Shown here one piece after another: positions 49,201 to 56,400 of a stretch of DNA of 64,000 nt; within the stretch, counting starts at the first letter, position 1; the number at the start of each line of letters is the position of its first letter. The notes under the pieces were generated by a model. That model had not been told where the DNA came from, ran no database searches, and was given only the letters and a program-made list of their open reading frames with translations. The translations under genes were made by a program, and so were the position numbers. Source of the DNA: Nostoc sp. CENA543 (GTDB lineage: Bacteria; Cyanobacteriota; Cyanobacteriia; Cyanobacteriales; Nostocaceae); the NCBI RefSeq assembly GCF_002896875.1, contig NZ_CP023278.1:868001-932000 (forward strand), in the 5' to 3' direction.

Positions 49201-50830
49201 GCTGTGCTTGCTGGGCAAACATTGTATGCAGCATTGCGTCGGGAGTGGGTGCGGTTGTGGCGTTGATGCGATCGCGTTGTGCTAATTGTGGAGGCGGAAT
49301 TAGTTGTCTATTAGTTTCTAACCAAGCTGATTCAGAATTAGCTAGTTGTTTGAGTAAACCAAAATAAGCCTCAAACATATCGCTAATTAAGCCTGTCGGG
49401 AATAGTTCTTCCACCACATCCCAGTTACAAGTCAAAGTTTCCTTTTCTTCCCAAACTTGAATATCCATCCAAGCTTGCGAAGCTTGACTGATACCGTAAA
49501 CCAACTCACCAAAATGGCTAAAAGTTAAGGTTTCTTGTCCTAGGGAACTAAAGCCGAGGGTGCTAGTAAAGACAATTGGCATAGCACTGGGTGCTGTACC
49601 TTGTCGGCGGGCTAGTTCTCGCGTGACGCGCACACCACTGATATAGCGATGTTCTAAATCTTGCAATAGTTGTTGTTGCAGACGGCGCGATCGCTCTCTA
49701 AATGCTTCAGGCTGAGAATTATCTACAGCTAATAAGGTGACAGAGGTAAAGTCCCCTAAAATATCGTTGACTTGGGGATGCAGGGGTAAGCGATTAAATA
49801 AGGCTAAATTTAAGGTAAATCGCGGGCTTTTACTCCAAAGAGTCAATATTTCCGCAAAAGCAGCTAGTAAAACTCCAGAAGGAGTTAACCCAGCATTTGC
49901 CGCACGTTGCTTTAACTGCTGCCATTCTGTCGGTTCTAATCGCCCTTCATAACGCTTGTTTTGGTGGTGTTTGATTTCCTTGGGACTTTTAGCCAGTGGT
50001 AAATCTGGGGCTGGCGGTAACTCATCGAGACGATTAAACCAATAGGCTTGCGATCGCTTATATAATTCTGTCTCTTGCAGTTTTTGTTCTGCTAAAACAT
50101 AATCGCGGAAGGAAATTTCTAAGGGTGGTAATGGCTCCTCTGGATGCTGGTAAAGTTGAAACCATTCATCAAATAGGCGAAACAGACTCCAAGCGTCAAA
50201 TATTTGCAAGTCAAAACTAACGTGTAACCGAAAACTTTCTTGAGCTAAACGTGTGACTCTAAACTCAAATAAAGGCCAGCGATCGCTCGGAATCACTTGA
50301 TGAGACATTCGCTGACGCACTGCATCTAGTTCTGCATTAGCAATGTCTTCTGTTTTGCCTCTCAAATCTAAAACTTCTAGCGTATAAAAGGGTACTTGCT
50401 TCAAAACCTGCTGCTTTCCGGTTGGCAAGACTATCGCCCTTAGCATATCGTGGCGTTCTATGACTTTTTGCAGCGCAAGATTCAGCTTTTCTATGTGTAG
50501 ATATTTACATTCAATCTCGTAATAACCATGATTGGCTACATTTCCCAACTCTAGTACGCCACTGCGTCCTACCCAAAAGGCATACTGCATATCAGTCAGA
50601 GGAAAAGGCTCATAACGCAACTCTGGTGCTGGGACAATTTTGGGTAGAGAGGTGGTACTTGTACCATTTTGTTGGAGTAATTTTAGTAGTTCCGCTTTAT
50701 GTTTCGCTAATGAATCGCGTAATTCTGGGGTAATGACTCCCTTTGGTGCATCAATATCTAGAGAGTTGCCATTAGCAGATAGTTTTACGCCTCGATGGGA
50801 TAGGTCGGTTAAAAGTGTATGTAAATTCAT
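46235..50830 (-). CDS. NRPS1: docking-Cy-A[embedded MT]-PCP (Cys-like)
   Basis: The 1531-residue synthetase has a TubC-type docking domain (1-55), a heterocyclisation domain (about 70-500) with D207LQIFD212AWS215 matching DxxxxDxxS, an A domain from about 530 with A8 at 938-948, a methyltransferase-like insert (about 1020-1370, SAM motif ILEIGAGTGAV at 1194-1204), the A10 lysine (TANGKVNRQAL) and a carrier (Ser1469). Pocket residues are D727, L728, Y731, N770, I798, G800, I824, I832 and W833, nearest to cysteine. A methyltransferase-like insert between A8 and A10 is also found in PchE and HMWP2, where it methylates or epimerises. The module should build a salicyl-thiazoline. It is the first NRPS in the assembly order. 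Confidence 0.93.
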   Translation of the reverse strand: MNLHTLLTDLSHRGVKLSANGNSLDIDAPKGVITPELRDSLAKHKAELLKLLQQNGTSTTSLPKIVPAPELRYEPFPLTDMQYAFWVGRSGVLELGNVANHGYYEIECKYLHIEKLNLALQKVIERHDMLRAIVLPTGKQQVLKQVPFYTLEVLDLRGKTEDIANAELDAVRQRMSHQVIPSDRWPLFEFRVTRLAQESFRLHVSFDLQIFDAWSLFRLFDEWFQLYQHPEEPLPPLEISFRDYVLAEQKLQETELYKRSQAYWFNRLDELPPAPDLPLAKSPKEIKHHQNKRYEGRLEPTEWQQLKQRAANAGLTPSGVLLAAFAEILTLWSKSPRFTLNLALFNRLPLHPQVNDILGDFTSVTLLAVDNSQPEAFRERSRRLQQQLLQDLEHRYISGVRVTRELARRQGTAPSAMPIVFTSTLGFSSLGQETLTFSHFGELVYGISQASQAWMDIQVWEEKETLTCNWDVVEELFPTGLISDMFEAYFGLLKQLANSESAWLETNRQLIPPPQLAQRDRINATTAPTPDAMLHTMFAQQAQQCKTAPAVISSQRTLTYQELYTLSNQLGHQLRRLGATPNQLIGVVMDKGWEQIVAVMGILASGAAYVPIDPNLPQQRRDYLLANSEVKIVLTQSWLDEKLDWPSGIQRLCIDTQELAKESKEPLQPVQTPDDLAYVIYTSGSTGLPKGVMISHRNVVNVVVHTNQRFNIGCQDRILALTALNHDLSVYDIFGLLCAGGAIVIPDACGVKDPAHWAELMVREKVTLWNSVPAMMQMLVEYAESQSVVIPASLRLLIMGGDWLPVSLPDSIQALVPEVQILSIGGPTETTIWNIGYLITEVDPNWKSIPYGTPMANAKYYVLNEALEDCPVWVAGQMYCAGVQVAQGYWRDAEKTAAKFITHPRTQERIYCTGDLGRYLPDGNIEFLGRADFQVKIRGYRIELGEIEAAIKQHPGVKDAIAITVPSVEQSHQQIIACIVPQQQAETLFELEMADSNETQQLWQNLVAKGAKIAQKNLDAVKPEVFAAFWQQHLDPLYTYAVSIAFHQFGVYTQLHEAYSLDELMQRGQVKPRYRKWLSRALSFLVDLEWLQVDGDKFVNTRLLPHSFPTELLAKILSEAAPILDYNQNTVELLVNSAKNLAAILTENIHSAQIIATDEIPALYRKEFQAGSLVIREILHHLAQSWQSTTNLRILEIGAGTGAVTREVLPVLPPEKTTYVYTDISQYFLQLGQQDFGHYPFLETALFNLEQSPQEQGYELHSFDVIIAGGVIHATRNIQESLENMRSLLAPNGLLLFVEPTKLHPFWELFMGLQQGFDRFEDTALRSHPLLSPKQWQEVLLAQGFTDCTVFNQPGSIADFLAVYTFMARGSASVQKFKKQEFKSFLQQKLPDYMIPSEFILLDALPLTANGKVNRQALPQLQNLRPQFKTNYVTPQTETEQIIAGIWQEVLRVEKVGINDNFFELGGDSLQATQVIARMREKFQVNLPVQNLLQAPTLSSLAKSIDEIQQTTQKLQAPINEALDNRVEVEL

Positions 50831-50853
50831 AGGGATTTATGTTTTAATTTTTT

Positions 50854-50931
50854 CACGCAGTAGACGCTTTGCGGCTACTCTACGAGAACGCTAAGAGCGA
50901 ACCCGCAGGGTGGCGCAGAGGCGCGGAGAAA
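50854..50931. repeat. Composite junction repeat between KASIII and NRPS1 genes
   Basis: CACGCAGTAGACGCTTTGCG, then GCGGCTACTCTACGAGAACG and CGAACCCGCAGGGTGGCGCA, then CAGAGGCGCGGAG. This is the longest example of the repeat family found at cluster gene borders and fills nearly the whole 122-base gap. Confidence 0.7.
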
Positions 50932-50952
50932 GGAGATTTGGAGAGTTAAATG

Positions 50953-52446
50953 TTAAAGAGTTAATTTTTCTCTGTCTTCTGTATCAGTATCAATTAGTGA
51001 CGTAGATGTTAAAACTTTGGTTAAAGCTAACTGATTGAGCAACAGTTCAATTAAATGATTGAGGTTATTTTCACCAAAGAATTTCTCTATAGGAACTTGC
51101 ACTTTCAAGTCATTTTCGATTTGAGTTTTGAATAAGAAACCCATCAAAGAACCGAGCAATAAAGTTAAAGGTTGTTGTTGTTCAATTTGTGAAACAGGTA
51201 GTTGTAATGAATGACTCAACCATTCCAACAAATAAGTTTCCAGCATTTGCCGTTGTTGTTGTAGAGAAGCAGCTAACAGTTTTTCTCTAGAAATGCTGCT
51301 TTCTTGTTTTTCTGTGAGATGAATTTTTTCTGGTTCTTGAGTCAGGCTGAGAGGAGGCGTAGGAACACAACCAAGTGCCACATCACCCCAGCGCATGATA
51401 GTTGCGGCTGCTGTAGCTGATGCACCTTTCGTATAAACTAACACTAAGCTATTTTCGCTAATTTTACCCTCATGGGCAGCATGATATAAATTAGCGATCG
51501 CCATTACCGGGCCAATATTTGCATATCTTGGATACAAGTTGATAGTCTTTGCTGCACTAATACCTAATGCTTGTATACAAACATTGGTATACCAAGCAGT
51601 AGGAGTATTGAACGCAAAGAAATCTAGATCAGCCAAAGTTAACCCAGCCGCCACCGCCGCGCCTTCGCAGCAAGTACGCACAAAATCTACAGAGGTTTCG
51701 GCAAGTGTACTGACATTCTCGCCTGTACGAGTCCGAATCTGAGGCTGTCCTTGAGCATCTGTTACCAGTTCATGTACATAAGCACCACTGGTTGCAGCCG
51801 TATTCACGATTTTAGTCCCTAAGATTCCTTGATTTGCTTTGAGTCTATCTACTACAAAGGCTCCAGCACCATCACCCATCGACCATGAGAGGCTATCTGT
51901 TTCCTCTACTGTTTGAGAACCGATGTGAGAGACAACAACCAAAGCATTGCGATATGCTCCCGTTTGGATGAGTGCATGAGCGTTTTGCAAAGCTACCAAA
52001 GCACTAGAACAAGTTGACTCTAAATTCCAAGCCGGACAGTGCAACCCTAATTTCTGAGCCAAGTAAATAGCATTACCATGTCCCACCTGTTCAGGAAATA
52101 GAGAAGCCACAATCATCAAATCCACCTCCTGGGGAGAGAGTCGTGCAGCTTCTAGTGCATCTTTAGCCGCCCGATATTCCAGAGTCAGCGAAGATTCATC
52201 GATATCAACCACCCGACGTTCAACATTACCCCGAAAAGGATCTGCTAAATATGGCGCAACAGCTTGTGACCAAATATCCAGAACATTTGGTGTAGAAATT
52301 GATTCCCTAGAACCAGATAGCCTTACCCTTCTTGGCTTCTCTTGTGGAATTAACTCAGGAAACTTCCTCACCCAATACTCATTTGTCCGAATAACGCTCC
52401 CAAAACTAACAGCAAGTGAGCAAATACCAACTGAATCATTCATCAT
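50953..52446 (-). CDS. KASIII-like protein with C-terminal carrier-like domain
   Basis: The 497-residue protein has an N-terminal thiolase fold of the KASIII (FabH-like) group (about 1-355) and a C-terminal ACP-like segment (about 405-480). The acylated Cys is C146 in NLESTCSSALVAL and the oxyanion Asn is N310. The His of the usual PHQAN motif is absent: the position reads FAFNTPTAW (Asn280). The carrier segment has LLLGSLMGFLF, keeping the Ser but with Gly in place of the usual Asp. Such variants can act as acyltransferases instead of condensing enzymes. It sits between NRPS1 and the second AcpS. A role in transferring the salicyl starter from the free ACP, or in making another acyl group, is possible but not shown. 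Confidence 0.82.
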   Translation of the reverse strand: MMNDSVGICSLAVSFGSVIRTNEYWVRKFPELIPQEKPRRVRLSGSRESISTPNVLDIWSQAVAPYLADPFRGNVERRVVDIDESSLTLEYRAAKDALEAARLSPQEVDLMIVASLFPEQVGHGNAIYLAQKLGLHCPAWNLESTCSSALVALQNAHALIQTGAYRNALVVVSHIGSQTVEETDSLSWSMGDGAGAFVVDRLKANQGILGTKIVNTAATSGAYVHELVTDAQGQPQIRTRTGENVSTLAETSVDFVRTCCEGAAVAAGLTLADLDFFAFNTPTAWYTNVCIQALGISAAKTINLYPRYANIGPVMAIANLYHAAHEGKISENSLVLVYTKGASATAAATIMRWGDVALGCVPTPPLSLTQEPEKIHLTEKQESSISREKLLAASLQQQRQMLETYLLEWLSHSLQLPVSQIEQQQPLTLLLGSLMGFLFKTQIENDLKVQVPIEKFFGENNLNHLIELLLNQLALTKVLTSTSLIDTDTEDREKLTL

Positions 52447-52448
52447 AA

Positions 52449-52469
52449 CCTTTGCGCCTTTGCGTGAGA
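52449..52469. repeat. Junction repeat before the KASIII gene
   Basis: CCTTTGCGCCTTTGCGTGAG fills the 27-base gap between the second AcpS stop and the KASIII start. On the minus strand its AAAGG also serves as ribosome-binding site in front of ATGATG, so the repeat seems to have been recruited for translation. Confidence 0.6.
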
Positions 52470-52473
52470 TAAA

Positions 52474-52872
52474 TTACAAAAGAGCGATCGCACTCGCTGC
52501 GGCATAATCAGCTACATGAGTAATGCTCACCAACCACTTAGCAATCCCTAAACAGTTCGCCAATTCCCGATATTGACCATGCAATACTACTGATGGTTCA
52601 CCTGTGGGTAATCGCTGTACTTCTATATCCAGCCAAAAAGCCTGTCGATTTAATTCCATCCCCAAAGCTTTCAAAATAGCTTTTTTGGCACAAAAACGAC
52701 CCGCCAGATGTTGAATCCCAGACATAATACTTCGTTCACTGGCTCTAAAATACTGGATGGTAAAATCTCCCCGTGCTTGTTCTATGAGGGTTCTCATCTC
52801 AGCAGTCGCAACTATTTCTAGGCCATAACCGATGATATACGGTGTATCAGGTACAGCCAGTATCCCTTTCAT
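52474..52872 (-). CDS. Second AcpS-fold protein with both metal ligands changed
   Basis: The 132-residue protein has the fold of a holo-ACP synthase (4'-phosphopantetheinyl transferase, AcpS group). Two residues that bind magnesium in AcpS are altered. The Asp of the GxDI motif is Glu19 (YGLEIVAT), and the Glu of the KEA motif is Lys64 (RFCAKKAILKALG); the second change reverses the charge. The conserved Arg after the first motif is also Glu25. The other AcpS gene of this cluster (56020-56400) has normal residues at these sites. Overlap of 4 bases with the salicylate synthase stop shows coupled translation. It may be inactive, a carrier-binding chaperone, or an enzyme with another chemistry. 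Confidence 0.8.
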   Translation of the reverse strand: MKGILAVPDTPYIIGYGLEIVATAEMRTLIEQARGDFTIQYFRASERSIMSGIQHLAGRFCAKKAILKALGMELNRQAFWLDIEVQRLPTGEPSVVLHGQYRELANCLGIAKWLVSITHVADYAAASAIALL

Positions 52873-54203
52873 CTGGCTTCAGACTCCAACACTACATTCG
52901 TCAACATAGTATTCATCTTGTTGACAGACTCGATATACTCTTTTTCAGGTACAGATTCGGCAACAATACCAGCACCAGCATTTAAGTAAATATGATTACC
53001 ATACTGATAAACAGAACGAATTGCGATCGCTAAATCTCCTGTACCACTACTATTTACCCAGCCAATACCCCCAGCATAAATTCCTCTCGGTTCGTCTTCT
53101 AAACGGTCAATCCATTTGAGTGCTTGTTGTTTATCAATTCCCGAAACGGTAATCCCTGGAAACAAAACCTTCAAAGCATCCCACAGGGTTTTTCCTGGTT
53201 GTAGTTGTCCGCCGACTCTCGATGATAAATGCTGCACACAACGATATTTTTTCACTTCCATGAAGTTGAACACCTGAATACTACCTGCTAAACACAAAGA
53301 AGCAATTTCACTTTGCGCTAACCAAATAGAAAGAGCGTGTTCTTTGACTTCTTTGGCATCAATAAATAGTTCGTGTGTGAGTTGTGTGTCTTCTGTTTGA
53401 TTTTCGCTTCTCGGTCTGGTTCCAGCTAGGGGATTAGTCACAATGAAACCATCGTCATAAACTTCAATTAAAGTTTCTGGACTAAAGCCAACTGCGCGGA
53501 CATCTCCAATATTTAAACAGTAGGAACGCGCCGCATTATTAACTTTGGCTCCAACTATATAGGTTCCCAATACATCTAAATTACCAGGAATTTTGACGGA
53601 GCGAGAAATAATTGCTTTCTGTAATTCGTCCTTTTGGATGGCTGTAATTAACTCACTAATCTTTTGCTGATAATTTGTGCGATCGCTAAAATCTAACCTC
53701 AAATCAGCCGCTTGATAATCTGGCAATTGAGCATCTAAAAGTAAAATTTCTTCTACTTGTTCAATAGATTTTGTACTTCTGATGCAAACTCCTTCATCAG
53801 TGAATATCAGTTCAATTTCTGGAATGAGAAAATATAGGCTGTCTTGCTCGATTGATTTAGCATAATCTGAATAAAATCGAGCCATATCAAAAGCCACATA
53901 ACCATAAGCTGTCCAATCTTCAATCGCCAATTTTGCCAACATTTTCTCGACTTGCTTAAATGGCTCAGTTGCTGGCTCTGAGAAAGATTTACCTACACCT
54001 TTCACAGAAACTAAATCTTGCGAAACTGATACTTTTGCTAATTCATTACCAGCAATCCTGATTTCATTTTTGCCCTCATACAAAACATAATTCTCAAAAA
54101 TCCCAGCTTGTAGGAAATTTTGCAAAGCTACAAGATGATTCCTCCGACCAGAAATAAATTTACGCTTGTATTTGATTGCTGTCTGAAACTCTAATACCAT
54201 CAT
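52869..54203 (-). CDS. Salicylate synthase (Irp9/MbtI type)
   Basis: The enzyme converts chorismate through isochorismate to salicylate and pyruvate with magnesium, as in yersiniabactin and mycobactin synthesis. The 444-residue protein carries the chorismate-binding fold: the base Lys in LQKAIISRSV, GFSPETLIEV, NPLAGTRPR, KEVKEHALSI, VQHLSSRVGGQL and LFPGITVSGIDK. The last two resemble Irp9/MbtI more than EntC-type isochorismate synthases. I start it at ATG 54203 (MMVLEFQT), behind AACAGAGGCATA; a longer frame from 54266 has no ribosome-binding site. It provides the aromatic starter for the ligase encoded just upstream. An isochorismate-only product cannot be excluded, but no pyruvate lyase gene is present. 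Confidence 0.88.
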   Translation of the reverse strand: MMVLEFQTAIKYKRKFISGRRNHLVALQNFLQAGIFENYVLYEGKNEIRIAGNELAKVSVSQDLVSVKGVGKSFSEPATEPFKQVEKMLAKLAIEDWTAYGYVAFDMARFYSDYAKSIEQDSLYFLIPEIELIFTDEGVCIRSTKSIEQVEEILLLDAQLPDYQAADLRLDFSDRTNYQQKISELITAIQKDELQKAIISRSVKIPGNLDVLGTYIVGAKVNNAARSYCLNIGDVRAVGFSPETLIEVYDDGFIVTNPLAGTRPRSENQTEDTQLTHELFIDAKEVKEHALSIWLAQSEIASLCLAGSIQVFNFMEVKKYRCVQHLSSRVGGQLQPGKTLWDALKVLFPGITVSGIDKQQALKWIDRLEDEPRGIYAGGIGWVNSSGTGDLAIAIRSVYQYGNHIYLNAGAGIVAESVPEKEYIESVNKMNTMLTNVVLESEAR

Positions 54204-54282
54204 TATGCCTCTGTTGAGAAATGCAAGTAAGTAAGTCGGTGCGAAAAAACAAACTACATTAAACAATGTAAAAATACTAGGA

Positions 54283-54374
54283 TTCAGTTCGTAGTAAGGA
54301 CTTTAGTCCTTTTCTGTTCGCGGAGTGTCTCGTAAAGAAGAGAGAACTAAAGTTCTCTCTACAAACCTTTAATT
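54283..54374. repeat. Dispersed double stem-loop repeat, copy 2
   Basis: This near-identical copy of the element at 1161-1248 has the AGGACTTTAGTCCT palindrome (54297-54310) and the AGAGAACT/AGTTCTCT stem (54341-54360). It fills the gap between the ligase stop and the salicylate synthase start and may cause partial termination or RNA processing within the operon. Confidence 0.75.
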
Positions 54375-54376
54375 AT

Positions 54377-55924
54377 TTACCTTGTGATACTTAAACTAGA
54401 ATTATTACTTAATAATCTGCGGTGAATTTTTCCGGTAGCAGTGCGTGGTAATTTTTCTACAAAGTAAACTTTTTTAGGAGCCTTAAAATTTGGCAGATTT
54501 TGTCTAGCAAACTTCCGAATATCCATTTCTATTTGTGGTGAAGCAGTTTGCCCCGACTTGAGACTGATATAAGCGACAATCTGCGTTAACTGTTCTTCAT
54601 TATTAGACTCAGGTACAACAGCAACCTCTAAAATTTGGGGATGTTGATGTAATATATCCTCAATTTCCATTGGTGAGATCCATTGGCCATTGACTTTAAA
54701 CAAGTCATCATTACGTCCCATAAAGTAAAAATAACCATCAGCATCTTGTAAATATTTATCTCCAGTCCGCATGGTGTCACCATAAATCGCTTTACGCGTT
54801 TGTTGTAACCGCTTCCAATAACCCCACATCAGGCTTTCTCCTCTGACTTGGAGATTGCCAATTTCACCAGGAGAACAAGGTACACCATCGTCATCCAGAA
54901 TTTGCACGTCATAACCAGGAATGGGACAACCAGAACTTCCTGGTTTGCACTTTCCTATTTGATTAGAGAGAAATATATGTAAAAACTCAGTCGTACCAAT
55001 GCCTTCGCAAATTTCATGGTTGTATTTTTCTCGCCATTGCTGCCAAATGCTTTTAGGCAATTGTTCCGCCGCCGATGCACACAGGCGTAAGGAAGAAACA
55101 TCCAATGGTGCAATTTCCGAGAGAGCCAAAATACCTGCATAAACACTCGGTATGCCAAACAAAATCGTCGGTCGATAACGGTGAATATCTGCAATTATGT
55201 CGAAGGCGTTACTGGCATCAGATAACACACTAGCTGCACCTACCGCCATTGGCATATATAAGGTATTACCCAAGCCATAGGCAAAAGGCATTTTCGCCAC
55301 TGAATAGGTAATATCATCCTCACGCAAACCTAGAATTGCTTTACCGTATCTTTCTGCACATACCACCATACTCTGATGCAGGTGAATCACGCCTTTAGGA
55401 CTGCCTGTACTACCGGATGTATAGAGCCAAAAAGCTGGTTCATCGGGTGAAGTTTCCGCACAAGGTAGTAATTCATCTTGTTGAGTTAGCAAAGAACTAT
55501 AAGCATCTTTCAAGAGTACATGACGTAAATATTTTGATTGGATAGGAGCTAGTTTTTCTTGCCACTCTTGGGTAGTTAATAAAAGTTGAGCGCGAGAATC
55601 TTGCAGAATATATTGAATCTCATTAAGACTACAAGTCGTATTAATGGGAACTGGTATGGCTCCCAGCCAAATTGCACCCCAAAAGCCAAAGACAAACTCT
55701 GGAGAATCGGGTAATAAAATGGCGATGCGGTTTTCTTGTTTTATCCCAAGATTAGCCAGTAATCTCGCACTCCGTCTGACGAAGCTGGTAACTTGTGCAT
55801 AGTTATATGTTTCATTTTGATAATAAAAAGCTATTTTCTCGCTGCTTCCCTTTGCCAAGTTTCTGTCTAGGAAGTAAGCTGCAACGTTAAATATATCTGG
55901 TAACTGTTCAGAAATCATAGTCAT
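54377..55924 (-). CDS. Benzoate-CoA-ligase-like acyl-AMP ligase
   Basis: The ANL-family enzyme would adenylate an aromatic acid and transfer it to a thiol, either CoA or the phosphopantetheine arm of the free ACP. The 515 residues show the P-loop-like FWLYTSGSTGSPKGVIH, KMPFAYGLGNTLYMPMAVGA, GIGTTEFLHIF, TGDKYLQDADGYFYFMGRND and the C-terminal lysine in LPRTATGKIHRR. The second motif is characteristic of benzoate-CoA ligases (BadA group), not of EntE/YbtE-type aryl-AMP ligases used by most salicylate siderophores. The start at 55924 follows GAGGAAAAGCTA. Salicylate is the likely substrate because the salicylate synthase gene comes next; benzoate or another hydroxybenzoate is possible. Confidence 0.88.
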   Translation of the reverse strand: MTMISEQLPDIFNVAAYFLDRNLAKGSSEKIAFYYQNETYNYAQVTSFVRRSARLLANLGIKQENRIAILLPDSPEFVFGFWGAIWLGAIPVPINTTCSLNEIQYILQDSRAQLLLTTQEWQEKLAPIQSKYLRHVLLKDAYSSLLTQQDELLPCAETSPDEPAFWLYTSGSTGSPKGVIHLHQSMVVCAERYGKAILGLREDDITYSVAKMPFAYGLGNTLYMPMAVGAASVLSDASNAFDIIADIHRYRPTILFGIPSVYAGILALSEIAPLDVSSLRLCASAAEQLPKSIWQQWREKYNHEICEGIGTTEFLHIFLSNQIGKCKPGSSGCPIPGYDVQILDDDGVPCSPGEIGNLQVRGESLMWGYWKRLQQTRKAIYGDTMRTGDKYLQDADGYFYFMGRNDDLFKVNGQWISPMEIEDILHQHPQILEVAVVPESNNEEQLTQIVAYISLKSGQTASPQIEMDIRKFARQNLPNFKAPKKVYFVEKLPRTATGKIHRRLLSNNSSLSITR

Positions 55925-56019
55925 TAGCTTTTCCTCTACTCCCTGACTTTCCCGCGCTCCTTTACAAAGCCCTTAGTGTACCTCCCTCTTGTGGGTGGCT
56001 TTATTTTCCCCGTTCCCTT

Positions 56020-56400
56020 TCATAAAGCAATGACTTGAACTAATATATGTTGATTCCAATTGCACCAATTTGCCGACCAATTTTGAATGTCACGTTTTTT
56101 TGCCTGATAACTTGCTTGATTGTATAGATGAATAATTAGACTCTGAGGTGTGATTTCAGCTTCAATGTCATTCCAATCAATGTCAACCAACCCAGTACCT
56201 AGAGCTTTACTCACAGCTTCTTTTGTGGCAAAGCAAATTGCATAATATTGATGAGAGTCCTTAGCTGATTGACAGCGTTCGATTTCCTTAGCAGTGAAGA
56301 TCAGATTTAAGGTTTCACCATCATATCGATCAACGATTCTGGCAATTCTGTGAATGGGTATGATATCTAAACCCAACCCTTTAATCTGTTGGTGTAACAT
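56020..56400 (-). CDS. acpS: Holo-ACP synthase (AcpS-type phosphopantetheinyl transferase)
   Basis: The enzyme transfers 4'-phosphopantetheine from CoA to a carrier-protein serine. The 126-residue protein has the canonical AcpS motifs: GLGLDIIPIHRI with metal ligand Asp12, and FATKEAVSKALGTG with the catalytic Glu. It overlaps the ACP gene by 20 bases, so its natural partner is probably that ACP. It may not prime the NRPS carriers, which usually need a Sfp-type enzyme encoded elsewhere. The C-terminus (QNWSANWCNWNQHILVQVIAL) is richer in Trp than usual. Comparison with the altered AcpS copy at 52474-52872 is informative. Confidence 0.85.
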   Translation of the reverse strand: MLHQQIKGLGLDIIPIHRIARIVDRYDGETLNLIFTAKEIERCQSAKDSHQYYAICFATKEAVSKALGTGLVDIDWNDIEAEITPQSLIIHLYNQASYQAKKRDIQNWSANWCNWNQHILVQVIAL

